Shown here: positions 45,376 through 55,758 of the stretch, piece by piece
How the letters are laid out: each line of letters begins with the position of its first letter
How positions within the stretch are numbered: the first letter of the stretch is position 1
Assembly: GCA_029721435.1 (NCBI GenBank)
Contig: CM056573.1
Location: forward strand, 149,069,947 to 149,133,946
Reading direction: 5' to 3'
DNA: 64,000 bases
From: Gymnothorax reevesii
Lineage: Eukaryota; Chordata; Actinopteri; Anguilliformes; Muraenidae
Translations under genes and position numbers: made by a program
The notes under the pieces: model-generated
Told to the model about the DNA's origin: nothing
Databases searched by the model: none
Seen by the model: the letters and a program-made list of their open reading frames with translations, nothing else

Positions 45376-45532
45376 GGGGGATTTTGATTTCTGTTCCTGA
45401 CTATGTTTGTATGTTTGCTGTGCCTAAGTAGATTATTCCTCCAGAGCAGAACTGCCGCCAAAATACAATGTAATGCTCATATCCATGAATAAATTGTTCT
45501 ATTTTATTGAAACGTGAGTTGTCCTGACTGAA
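45376..45532 (+). repeat. Split direct repeat B1
   Basis: Starts GGGGGATTTTGATTTCTGTT and ends GAGTTGTCCTGACTGAA, running without a spacer into A2. A possible polyadenylation signal AATAAA lies at 45489-45494. Confidence 0.9.
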
Positions 45533-45752
45533 ATGAGTGTAACTAGTTCAGGCAGGAAACTCGAGAAGAGCTACGTCAGCTGACAGCAGCCTGGTAAGCT
45601 ACCAGCACGTCAGCACCAGCAGGCAAACAATTGGAGGATACACATCACGAGGTCATGCAGCGGTCTATTTGAAAGACGTCAAGCTCACTTGCTTCCGCTG
45701 CTGTTCGCAATGACGCTTCATGCTATGCAACATGCTGTTTGGTTTTTGCTTG
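45533..45752 (+). repeat. Split direct repeat A2
   Basis: Identical by eye to A1 over 220 bp. Followed by a 44-bp unique CT-rich spacer (45753-45796) before B2. Confidence 0.9.
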
Positions 45753-45796
45753 CCGCCTCCACCCCAGCCTCCACCTGTTTGGTTCTGCTCACATCG

Positions 45797-45953
45797 GGGG
45801 GATTTTGATTTCTGTTCCTGACTATGTTTGTATGTTTGCTGTGCCTAAGTAGATTATTCCTCCAGAGCAGAACTGCCGCCAAAATACAATGTAATGCTCA
45901 TATCCATGAATAAATTGTTCTATTTTATTGAAACGTGAGTTGTCCTGACTGAA
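45797..45953 (+). repeat. Split direct repeat B2 (right end of element)
   Basis: Identical by eye to B1 over 157 bp. The next base, 45954, resumes the interrupted L2 codon series. Confidence 0.9.
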
Positions 45954-48612
45954 CTAATGAAAGAGCTCCTGCCTATTCTTGGTGGCCCAATTCTTCACAT
46001 AATTAATTCTTCTCTGATTTCAGGTATTGTTCCCACTTCATTTAAGTTGGCAGAAATCAAGCCACTGCTTAAGAAACCAAATTCAGATCCCACAGTCCTA
46101 GCCAATTATAGGCTAATCTCAAACCTCCCATTTTTATTTAAGATCCTTGAAAAATGTGTCGCCCAACAGCTCTCTTCTTTTCTGCAAACTAATGAGGTAT
46201 TTGACAGTTTTCAGCCTGCTTATGGAAAGCATTGTAGCACTGTAACAGCTCTCACTGCTGTAGTAAATGATCCACTTCTCTCCATGGATAGTGGCCGCAT
46301 CTCTGTTCTCGTCTTTCTCGATTTAAGTGCCGCCTTTGATACTGTAGACCACCATATTATTCTTCATAGATTAGAAAAATGAGCTGGTATTTCTGGACTA
46401 GCCCTTTAATGGTTTTAGTCTTATCTGCCTGATAGACCTCAGTTCAGCCGGGTAAATAAAAAATGTTCCGAGTATTCCAAGGTTAACTTTGGAATACCTC
46501 AAGGATCTGTCCTGGGCCCTTTGCTTTTTTCTCTATACATGCTTCCCCTTGGAAATATCGTAAGTAGCTTTGAGGTTAAGTAACATTGTTATGCAGATGA
46601 CATGCAGCTTTATATATCCTTTAAGCCAGGTGAAAATGATCTGTTTTCTAGATTAGAGATGCGTCTTAAAGCTGTTAAAGCTTGGATGATGCAAAGTTTT
46701 CTTTCACTAAACCCAGATAAGACTGAAAAATTAATACTGGGTCCCAAATCTCTTAAAGACTCATTAAGTTTTCTCTTAATTTAGATGGCCTCTCTGTTTC
46801 TGCCAATGCTGTAATTAAAAACCTTGGAGTGACCCTTGATTCAGAACTCTCTTTCCAGGCTCACATCAACAATCATGTAATTCATTCAAGTATCTTTTTG
46901 CCATCTTCAAAAAATATCTACAGTCAGAAAACTGTTGTCCCTTCAGGACGCTGAAAAATGGTTTACGCATTTGTGTCCTCTTGGCTATTGTAATGTCTTA
47001 CAGTCTGGTTGCAGTAGCTCGGCCCTGAAACGTCTTCAATTGGTGCAGAATGCTGCAGCTAGTGTTCTGACCAGGACTAAGAAATATGATCACATTAGCC
47101 CGGTGCTCAAAAATCTTCATTGGCTGCCTGTAAAATTCAGAATTGAGTACAAAATACTACTGCTAACTAACAAAGATTTAAATGACTTGGCCCCGGAATA
47201 TCTTTGCAGTCTTCTCATTCCTTACTCCCCGCCAAGATTACTTCATTCACAAGGTGCTGAGTTCTTGAAAATTCCAGATATATCTGGTACAATTGGAGGC
47301 AGAACATTCTCTTACAAAGCGCCAATTTTATGGAACAATCTCCCAAGACAAATTCGGGCTTCAGAGTCACTCTGTCTTCAAGAGTAGGCTAAAAACTTAT
47401 CTTTTTAGTCAAGCCTATGATTAGTTCATGATTAGTTATGTATTGGCTCTGGTGGGACTGACTGCATCCTTGTTTTATGATAGGTTCACAAGATATTGGA
47501 AGCCAATGTTAAGTAAATCCAGGTGGAACCAGTGGCACTGAGCATGCATTAATGGTGCCAGTGGGGCTTGCTACAGCCTTAGTCAATGGGGGAGGTCCAT
47601 ATGGTACTGGTGTAGTGTCAAGCAAATCCATGAGGAACCAGTGGCTCTGAGCATGCATCAACGGTGCCAGTGGGGCTTGCTACAGCCTTAGTCACTGGCG
47701 AGGTCAATATGGTACTAGTGTTTAGATAATCAAAGGTGATCTTGCAGCCTGGTGAAAGTGTGGGGCCTTTGTGCTGCAGGAAGTGGATGGAGGGGTGTTG
47801 ACTGTTTCCTGACCAGTCAGCTCCTAAATTCTTACTTGGCACCTGACACAGGACTGTATTTTTATTAATATGCAGTAATTTTATCCAGTGCCTCACCCCA
47901 CTTTTTTCTGTGTCTCTTCCGAGGATATTTTCCCTCCACAACCCTGAGTCCTGGACCATCCAAGCCCTGTCCCTCACCATGAGCGCTGACTGCTGCTGTC
48001 CTGCTGTCCTGATGCGGTCCTGAACCTGTCCTGCACCATCCTCGGCATGCCACTCCCTGGAGCTACCGATGCCACTATTTAAATCAGGGGTCCCCAATCT
48101 TTCCCAGAAAGGGCCGGTGTGGGTGCAGGCTTTCATTCCAACTAAGCAACTACACACCTGATGCTACTAATCCAGCTTATTAGCAAAGAGTCCAGGGGTT
48201 GATTAGTAGTATCAGGTGCGTAATTGCTTGGTAGCAATGAAAGCCTGCACCCACACCTGCCCTTTCTGGGAAAGAATTGGGACCCCGGGTTTAGATAGAC
48301 TTTAATGGAACTCTATTGCCATTTTATCCTATTTTACTTTATCTTGTTATTAATTAGCTAGCCCGCAGAGGATGGGCTTCCCCACTATAGCCGAGTTCCT
48401 CCTGAGATTTATTCCCACAGGGTAGATTTTTTCAACACCGTTTGAGGATTTTTCTCCCTGCTGGGAGTTTTTTTTTTTTTTTTACCTCATTTGCTCTTGT
48501 GGGGAATAGGCTGGGCACTGCCCTTTTATTCATTTAATCTCTCATTGTAAAGCGTCTCTGTGGCAGTCTCTGTGAAAAGCGCTATAAAAATAAATTGAAT
48601 TGAATTGAAAAT
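45954..48612 (+). mobile_element. L2-type LINE, 3' piece (continues 39525-40135)
   Basis: Reverse transcriptase blocks: ELLPILGGPILHIINSS and AEIKPLLKKPNSDPTVLANY (45957-46110); FLDLSAAFDTVDHHI (palm A, about 46311-46360); [24 protein letters not shown] block near 46495; YADD at 46590-46601; RLQLVQNAAASVLTRTKKYD and HWLPVKFRIEYKI at 47030-47150. Stops follow HRLEK (46381) and elsewhere. The 3' UTR has a local ~113-bp duplication (47510-47720) absent from the 14-16.7-kb copy, is split by a MITE at 48085-48288, and ends AAAAGCGCTATAAAAATAAA plus TTGAAT repeats. Inactive. Confidence 0.92.
48085..48288. mobile_element. hAT-like MITE inside the L2 3' UTR
   Basis: 204 bp, with inverted ends CAGGGGTCCCCAATCTTTCC and GAATTGGGACCCCGG and about 45 bp of matching inverted sequence. 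Flanks ATTTAAAT (48077-48084) and GTTTAGAT (48289-48296) are an 8-bp duplication with two changes; the sister L2 copy at 16.42 kb has the empty site GTTTAGAT. Confidence 0.85.
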
Positions 48613-49914
48613 TGAATTAATCTACTGATATAAGGGCAGCAAACAATATACTGTGATTTTAGAGTGAATGGTGGTCAGTACACTACCACTTTGGTCAAGT
48701 ACTGCCACAATTAATTTTGTCATTGGGTGAACTTGCTATAAGCCTTTCAAAGGCAGTAGTTGCAGCATCAGCTATTTATTTTGATTTATAAATTGATTTT
48801 TACACATTGCAGTCAACACTTAAAGTAGGAGACCGCACCTTGGTAAAGTGTATTTCAGCAGAAAGTACAATTCATGAAATGTCTAAAACGTATAGTTTTA
48901 TAAATTTTAATTCAGTAATGATCCAATGCGACACATTTTAAAGCCAAGGAGTCTTCAAATCAGCGTCAATATCAGGGGCCAGTCATTTTTACTTGGGGCA
49001 TCTAAGGCTGTATTCGGAATGCACACTTGTCCACTCGCTCAATCACTCTTTACCGTTTTCAATGTAGAACATTCACTACATAGTGCCCTATTTAGTGGGC
49101 AAGTGTGCATTTTGAACGTATTATCCAATGAAACGCCAGTGCCGCAGTGCTTGTTGCATCAGTTATTCTCTTTCGTGATGTCAGTTGTTGTTTCCTTTCC
49201 TTTCCTTTCCTTTCATCTGGGCCATGGAGTTGTTCAGAGGGCCTTTAGGACACTCATCCTTTACGGCTTGACTGCCTGCAAGCTGTTTTTATTTAACCTG
49301 GCCTGATTACTAATCAAACAATTTATTGACTGAGCAAACAAGCCCAATACATGACCTATAATAAGAATTCCCATTGCCTACATTTATATAATTGATATGG
49401 CATTGTAAATCCAAAACTTTTGCTCACTTTGCAACATTTATTTTCCCCATACTTAGGATTGTCACACAGCTGTGCAACTTGCCTTACAGTGCCCTTATGC
49501 CGTGGCAAAATTCACAGTATAGAACAAATTCTTGCAGCCTCACAAACTAATTTATGCAATTTTTTGCTGCTTAACGAGCAACACAAGCACTGAAATTATA
49601 AAGACGTATTGATATTTAATGTTGTCATTTATGCTGTGAAGAAGACGCCTCATAATTTTGTGGTGCAATGCATAACAATGCTATCAAAAGTAAATTAGTC
49701 GTCGGTTTTTACTAATTAGGCTGAGCAACTGTGGCTAATTGGGAGATGTAAACTGCAAGAGGTTTAGGTTATTATGCATTTAAAGGTGAGGACACTTTGG
49801 ACACTTCAAGAATTCTACTTTCCGCTGAAATATACTTTGCCGAAGTGCGGTCTCCTTAAAAGCATTTTGCAATTATAGGCTACCGTCATGAATCTGGCTT
49901 AAAACAAAGAGTTG
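48613..49914. other. Unassigned AT-rich sequence
   Basis: Contains a (TTTCC)n microsatellite at 49192-49215. A plus frame at 48926-49306 (126 codons) has hydrophobic patches but no motif; it crosses the microsatellite and I do not call it. No mobile element recognised. Confidence 0.4.
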
Positions 49915-50338
49915 CATTCCCGGCCACCAATTAATGTTTGGTTACAATGCTTGGTATCAGGAGTGTTATCAGTGGCAAAGCTTGGTGAAGAACTTCTTAC
50001 CTGTTGGAGTTGCTCTACAGTGCTGGGAACCAGAGGGAGTGGGTACTGGTACCATACCGTAACTTCGTTCAGCCCTCAGTATACAATGCAGAGTTGGATA
50101 CCACAATCTTTTTTCTGGACGAAGAAAAAGCTTACTGAGGCTGGTGAGGTAGAGGGATGAATGAAGCCCTGCTGGAGCTCTTCTTGGATATATGGCTCCA
50201 TAGCTTGGGTTTCAGCCACCGAACTCTGCTTCTAGAAGGTCAAGCACTAGACGTAACCTCAATGGCACAGTTCTACGGGTGATGCGGAGAGAGTTGGGTG
50301 GCTCTGGTCCTCCAGGAGCTTCCAGTACTCCCTAGTAA
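49915..50338 (-). pseudogene. Old Gypsy retrotransposon relic: reverse transcriptase part
   Basis: Minus-strand translation gives [20 protein letters not shown], then [20 protein letters not shown] and YQYPLPLVPSTVEQLQQ, the fingers/palm start of a Ty3/Gypsy reverse transcriptase (RPSTSPA...FF V.KKDG pattern). A stop lies within IVY.GLNEV, and the next block (KKFFTKL) precedes further stops. The palm active site is not preserved. It continues, across the inserted Gmr1-like element, with the protease region at 56260-56640. Confidence 0.82.
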
Positions 50339-50342
50339 TCAC

Positions 50343-50843
50343 TGTGATTTGAATATAGGCCACTAGATGGCAGTATTTACCTCTTTTTTGTTAAGCCCAG
50401 ACTGGAGATATGTTTGGACATGTTCTGGGCATGTCTGGGGCAAGTCCCAGAAAAAAAAAAAAGAGGTCTAAATGTGGGTGGGATCTGCAAAAGAGTATAT
50501 AAAGAGGGAGAATTGAGACAGTGGAGTAGTAGGAGAAACTGCCAGAAGAAGGATACATGTGACCAGACCTGTCATTCTGTTCAAGACCAGTGAAGTTACT
50601 TTTGTGGATTTTTGCCCCATAGAGCATTTTCCTCACCTAGGACATCACCAAGCCACCCCACCAAAAAGGGGCTGTAAATATTTCTGTTTTTTGTCTTTTT
50701 AATCAATCTTAGTCAGTAGCGTAGTTAGTTGTTTAGTTGTCTGTTCATTAAATGTGTTTAAGTTTTTAAAACTGTGTCTGTCATCCCTTGCTGTTGCTGT
50801 TGCTGTTGTGTTGTAAATGTAATAACAAATTGGGGCCATAACA
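50343..50843 (+). repeat. 5' LTR
   Basis: TGTGATTTGAATATAGG...GGGGCCATAACA. Carries a TATA box TATATAAA at 50496-50503 and an ATTAAA polyadenylation-like signal at 50747-50752. Homologous solo LTRs lie at 3241-3730 and 11547-12033 in inverted orientation. Confidence 0.95.
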
Positions 50844-50845
50844 AA

Positions 50846-50866
50846 TTGGGGGCTCAAGTCCGGGAT
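50846..50866 (+). promoter_or_regulatory. Probable primer-binding site
   Basis: Two to four bases after the LTR: TGGGGGCTCAAGTCCGGGAT, which resembles the tRNA-Pro-type primer-binding site used by some vertebrate retroelements, but with two extra A residues in the middle. Primer identity is therefore uncertain. Confidence 0.5.
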
Positions 50867-50965
50867 AGACCATTTTGTGAGTCATTTATTAAAAATCTAA
50901 CATTTCAAATTGTAAAATTGTTTTTTTGAATTTTCCTGTATAAATATACTGACAGATCAAAAGCA

Positions 50966-52356
50966 ATGAATGATTTCTTGGCATCACCAACCGTTGAGGT
51001 TTTGAAGTCTTTTAAAAAGACAGAACTGCAAGAAATTTGCAGACATTTAGAGCTGACAGAGGTAAAACCAGCCATGCGAAAAGCAAGACTGGCTAGAGAG
51101 ATAGTTGAATATTACATTGATGAAAATGTGTTTGCACCCGGAGATCTGGAACAGTTTCCAGTGGAAAATCCAAATATAGAAATGGAACTTAAATTAAAAC
51201 TGCTAGAGATTGAAAGCCAGGAAAAAGAAAAACAAAGAGAATTTGAGAGGGAAGACAGAGAGAAAGAAAGGGAAGAAAAAGAAAAACAAAGAGAATTTGA
51301 GAGAGAAAGAGGAAAGAGCAGAAAGAGAGAGAGAGAGATTTTGAATTAGAGAAATTCGATAGAGAAGAAAGACTCAAAATGGAGCAACTAAGAATTAAAA
51401 TTGAATCTGAAAATAAATTTTGTGCTAGGCAGGAGGTAAAACGGGTGCCTCCATTTTCGGAAAAGGATGTTGACAACTATTTTCAGTGTTTTGGAAAGGT
51501 AGCAAAGAGTTGCCAGTGGCCAAAGGAACACTGGCCTCTGATGTTGCAAACTGTCCTCAAGGGTAAAGCTCAACAAGCCTATTCGGCTTTGTCTGCAGAT
51601 GATTCCTCTGATTATGAGGGTGTCAAAAAGGTTATTTTGAGAGCTTATGAGTTGGTTCCAGAGGCTTACCGACAGAAATTCAGGGGTCTGAAGAAATCTG
51701 AAAATCAGACTTATGTGGAATTTCATAATGAGAAGAAGGTTTGCTTTGAGCGCTGGTGTACTTCTATTGAGGTCAAGGATGATTTCAACTCACTAAAAGA
51801 GATGGTGTTAGTTGAAGAATTCAAGAACTGTGTTAAGGATGATGTTAAGACCTACCTTAATGAGAAGCAAGCACTGAATTTGCAATCAGCTGCCAAATTT
51901 GCAGATGAATATGTTCTCACACATAAGTCCAAATTTCAGTCTAGCAGTAACAATAGATGGTCCCAATTTCAGAAAAAGGGTTACGGTGAAACCCAAGATT
52001 CCTCACCCAAAGACATAGAAAAATCTGGTGATAGTGCTCAGAAATCCAGTAACAGGTCTGATCAAAGAGTGAAAGCTGACAGTGACAAAAGTGGTCTAGT
52101 TTGCAGTTATTGCAAGAAATCTGGTCATGTTACAACTAACTGTTGGTTCCTTAAAGCTAAGAAAGAAAAAGAAAAGGACACCAAACCAAATGCCTTTGTG
52201 AAAGCAAGGTTAGAAACCCCTGTATTAGATGACCGACCTGCTAAATTGCCTGCTTCTGGTGGGGCTAAAAAGCCTGATACTGCTGACTTTGTGAGGGAGG
52301 AATTTCTTCCATTTGTGTCAGAGGGATTTGTGGCTCTGTCCCCATATATATCCTAA
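50966..52356 (+). pseudogene. gag: Gag (SCAN-like capsid and zinc knuckle), frameshifted
   Basis: Gag packages the element RNA in virus-like particles. The first open piece (50966-51349) starts MNDFLASPTVEVLKSFKKTE and runs into a long charged coiled-coil (EKEKQREFERE repeats). It is interrupted in a GA-rich run at about 51318-51345, and the continuing frame (ELEKFDREERLKMEQL) runs to 52356, indicating one small indel by slippage. The second piece has the capsid region (VPPFSEKDVDNYFQCFGKVA to about residue 190, counted from 51379), with SCAN-like helices, and a CX2CX4HX4C zinc knuckle (Cys242, Cys245, His250, Cys255). It ends SPYIS-stop just before the protease, which is in another frame. 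Confidence 0.9.
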
Positions 52357-52613
52357 GGGATACCGGAGCTTCTCAGTCACTTTAATTGATGGATTCCTTG
52401 GAGTTACGTGATGAGACCGCTTCAGGGGATTTCATGCTTGTACAAGGTATTAAAGGGAGGACTGTATTTGTACCCCTGCGCTCTATCTTCTTGAAGTCAG
52501 ATTTAGTTACAGGACAGATAAAGGTGTCCTGTTCCAACCTGTACATCTTACTTCACAGCCGAGCACTGAAGATGGGGATGAGAACCCATCTCTGTATCCT
52601 TCTTGCCCAGTGA
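52350..52613 (+). pseudogene. Retroviral-type aspartic protease remnant
   Basis: The frame contains LRDTGASQSL with the catalytic DTGAS at 52359-52373, but reaches a stop at 52383-52385 a few codons on; open sequence continues to 52613 (LELRDETASG, VQGIKGRTVFVPL, the flap-like G.KGR region). It is offset by one frame from Gag and from integrase, so either a programmed shift or, more likely given the other damage, indels. Confidence 0.75.
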
Positions 52614-53470
52614 CTCGTGCTATGGCTAAGAAGGCTAAAGAAGAAGATGTTGTGGTGCCGTCCAGCACATTGAATAGTCAGGACTCAGGTGGTTCGCCTC
52701 ATGACTTTGGTTGGCCTTCTATGGTTTCTCCGTTTGAGAACTTATCAGACACTTTTATCAGTTCATTGTTCAGCCAGCCGGATGGGTCTGTTGATTCTGA
52801 TGTGTCTGGAGACTTGTCTCTGTCCAGGAAGCGGTTGATTGAGGAGGAAACTAATGATTCTGAAATTTGTGCACTAAGGAGGAGAGCCCTTCCTGATAAA
52901 GAAATAGACGCAGTTCCAGTTGGGTATTATCTCAAGGATAGTGTGTTGATGCGGAAGTGGCGCCCTCCTGATATCCCTGCCAATGCAGATTGGGCAGTGG
53001 TCAGGCAAATTGTTGTTCCGAAGGTCTACAGGAATGAGATATTAACAATGGCTCATAGTTTACCTTTAGGAGGTCATCTTGGTGTTAACAAGACTGTTGA
53101 TAAGATCATGAAACACTTCTTTTGGCCTGGGCTTCGGAAAGACGTTTCCAACTTTTGCTAAACCTGTCACACTTGTCAGGTAGTTGGAAAACACCAGTTA
53201 GACCCCCCTGTAGCTCCATTACAGCCTATCGCAGCATTTAGGGAGCCATTCTCTAAGGTCATTGTTGATTGTGTTAGTCCATTACCCAAGACTAGATCTG
53301 GAAATCAGTACTTCTTGACAATCATGTGTGCATCTACCAGATTCCCCGAAGCCATACCTCTACGTAAAATCAAGGCAACTGCAATCTCATAGGCTTTGAT
53401 TAAGTTCTTCACGTTGTTTGGCCTTCCCAGGGAAATTCAGTCAGACTAAGGTAGCAATTTCACTTCAGGA
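52610..53470 (+). pseudogene. Integrase N-terminal and core region with three stops
   Basis: Integrase inserts the cDNA into the genome. The frame includes the HHCC zinc finger (HSLPLGGHLG, FFWPGLRKDV, TCHTCQ) at about 53050-53180 and the first core aspartate in VIVDCVSPLPK near 53260; the second, in IQSD, is at about 53444. Stops in the same frame lie at 53159-53161, 53390-53392 and 53447-53449, the last directly after the second catalytic aspartate. The frame is otherwise continuous with 53471-55621. The leading part (MTRAMAKKAKEED and acidic/serine-rich sequence to about residue 90) is a linker. Confidence 0.88.
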
Positions 53471-55621
53471 TTGTTTCAGCAGGTTGTGTATGAACTAGGT
53501 GCAAAGCAGATTCTTTCTAGTGCCTATCATCCAGAAAGTCAGGGTGCCTTAGAGCGGTTTCATTCCACTCTCAAGACAATGATTAGGACTTATTGTTATG
53601 ACCATGAGAAAGACTGGGATGAAGGTGTTCATTTGCTGTTGTTTGCAGCTACAGAAGCAGTGCAGGAGTCTACTGGATTCAGTCCGTTTGAGCTAGTGTT
53701 TGGCCATGAAGTGAGAGGACCTTTGCTATTATTGAGTGAACAATGGCAAGAGGAAGAACTGCATATCAGTCTGTTCGACTTTCTTAGCAAGTTCAAGGAA
53801 AGACTGCGTGCAGCTTGTGACCTAGCCGAAGAGAACTTGAAATCAAGTCAGGGAAAAATGAAAACTTGGTATGATCATAAGGCTAGAAGCCTTGAGTTTA
53901 AACCAGGAGACAGGGTCCTTGTGTTGTGTCCCTTGCAGTCCAATCCATTGCAGGCTAGATTTCATGGTCCTTATGAAATTCTGACAAAACTCAATGATCT
54001 CAATTACATTGTGAAGACTCCAGATAGGAGAAAACCAAAACAATTGTGTCACATTAACATGCTGAAGCCTTATCATGACAGAAATGCTAGAGTTGCAGCT
54101 GTCACTTCAGATTCTCCTATGGGCGAGATTTGTGAAGATGAGGGGGAGTTTCAAGATGATGAACCTAGAATTAAAGCTGAAGTTCTTTCATGTAAATTGT
54201 CAAATTCTGAAGTGTTGCAAAATCTTGATGTAAAACTCCAGCACTTAGAACCCTCACAGAGAGATCAGTTTGAAAGGTTGATCAAGAAATATGAGGATCT
54301 GTTTCCTGATGTTCCAAAAAGAGTTTCTATAGCCTCTCATGATGTAGATGTTGGTGATGCCAAACCAATAAAACAGCATCCGTACCGGATGAATCCTGAA
54401 CAGAGAAAGATTGCTGAGAAAGAGGTTGAGTACATGTTAGAACATGATATTACCAGACCCTCCAACTCAGATTGGAGTTCACCCTGTGTGCTAGTTCCAA
54501 AACCTGATGGAAGTACTAGATTCTGTACAGATTATCGCAAAGTCAATGCTGTAACTAGAACTGATGTGTTTCCAATACCTAGGATTGATGATTGTATTGA
54601 TAGAGTAGGGCAAGCAAAGTTTCTGACCAAGATTCATTTATTGAAGGGTTATTGGTGTGTGCCTTTAACTGAGAGGGCCAAGAGCATCTCTGCTTTTGCC
54701 ACACCATCTGGGTTGTACCAGTATGAAGTCCTACCCTTTGGAATGAAAAATGCCCCAGCCACGTTCCAAAGGATGATACAGTCTACAATCGCCGGATTGC
54801 CACACACGGTTGCATACATCGATGACCTGATCACATGGAGTGACTCCTGGGAAGAACATCTAAAAGATGTAGAGAAGTTTTTCCAGCGCCTGACCCAGGC
54901 TAACCTGACTGTTAACCTGAGCATGAGTGACTTTGGTTGTGCTACTGTCATCTATCTTGGCTACGTCATAGGCCAGGGTAAGGTGGCACCCATAAATACT
55001 AAAGTCCAAGCCATCATGGACTTTCCAGTTCCTGACAACAAAAAAGCTTTGCGCCGCTTCCTTGGAATGATCAGGTACTACCGCAAGTTCTGCAAGAACT
55101 TTGCTGAGATTGCTCTCAGTCTCACTAACCAACTGAAGAAAGGCGTAAAGTTCACTTGGGATGAGGCATGCCAGAGAGCCTTCGATCGCCCGAAGTCTCT
55201 GCTGTGTCACTTCCCCGTGCTCAAATCTCCTGACTTCAACAGACCGTTCTCCATCCCAGTCGATGCTAGCGACCAAGCTTGTGGATCTGTGCTCCTTCAG
55301 AGAAGTGACTCTGATGACATTGAGCATCCCGTGGCATACTTCTCCAGGAAGTTCAATCGCCACCAAAGGAACTACTCCACAATAGAGAAGGAGCTGTTGG
55401 CTCTGGTTCTTTCTTTACAACACTTTGAGGTTTATGTTTGTACAGGGCAAAAGCCAATGATGGTGTACACAGACCACAATCTGTTAATGTTTTTGAGTAA
55501 GATGAAAAACAAGAATCGGAGATTGTTGAATTGGAGTTTGATTTTACAGGAGTTTGACCTGGAAATTAAGCATGTAAAGGGTACTGACAATGTAATTGCT
55601 GATTGCTTATCCCGTGTTTGA
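53471..55621 (+). pseudogene. pol: Integrase C-terminal end, reverse transcriptase and RNase H
   Basis: 716 codons open to the natural stop. Residues 1-200: the end of the integrase core with its third catalytic residue (Glu28 in GALERF), then a GPY/F-like module (GDRVLVLCPL, FHGPYEI at 165-170). Residues 285-560: reverse transcriptase with FCTDYRKVNA (351-360), the palm A strand FLTKIHLLKGYW in which the usual first catalytic Asp is His389, GMKNAPATFQRM (424-435), active-site YIDD (449-452) and FLGMIRYYRKF. Residues 590-716: RNase H with Asp598, Glu641 and Asp668 (YTDHN), ending HVKGTDNVIADCLSRV. The order is integrase then polymerase. The His389 change should abolish polymerization even in this long open frame. 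Confidence 0.92.
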
Positions 55622-55758
55622 ATATGTATATATATATATCACGTGTTTATTTGAATATTGTATGATATGTATATATAGACAAGTGTCCACTTAACCATTT
55701 TGTATTGAAAAGAAAAATTTTGCCTTTGAGTCAAAATTTTTCCCTTTTGGAATGGAGG

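Larger units (their letters stand above)
40136..45953 (+). mobile_element. Split-direct-repeat element, Ngaro/DIRS-like architecture, apparently non-autonomous
   Basis: A 5,818-bp insertion in an L2 LINE. The termini are arranged A1 (40136-40355) - internal - B1 (45376-45532) - A2 (45533-45752) - 44-bp spacer - B2 (45797-45953). A1 and A2 look identical (220 bp), B1 and B2 look identical (157 bp), and B1 joins A2 directly, recreating an end-to-start junction as in a circle. The target reads CCCACAAAA/CTAATGAAAG with no duplicated bases. Tyrosine-recombinase retroelements such as Ngaro have exactly this A1-B1A2-B2 layout and integrate from circular DNA without target duplication. No reverse transcriptase or recombinase could be recognised inside; the interior has broken frames, an L2 3' end and a satellite. 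The alternative is a head-to-tail dimer of one element with its deletion derivative. Confidence 0.75.

Noticed and set aside
48926..49306. 126-codon plus frame as a membrane protein gene
   Set aside because: It runs through a (TTTCC)n microsatellite, which creates the hydrophobic appearance; no start context, splice signals or homology recognised.
50846..50866. Confident assignment of the primer tRNA
   Set aside because: The site resembles a proline-type primer site but has two extra bases, so another tRNA cannot be excluded.
54649..55366. Long minus frames opposite the pol gene
   Set aside because: Shadow frames of the reverse transcriptase/RNase H coding strand.
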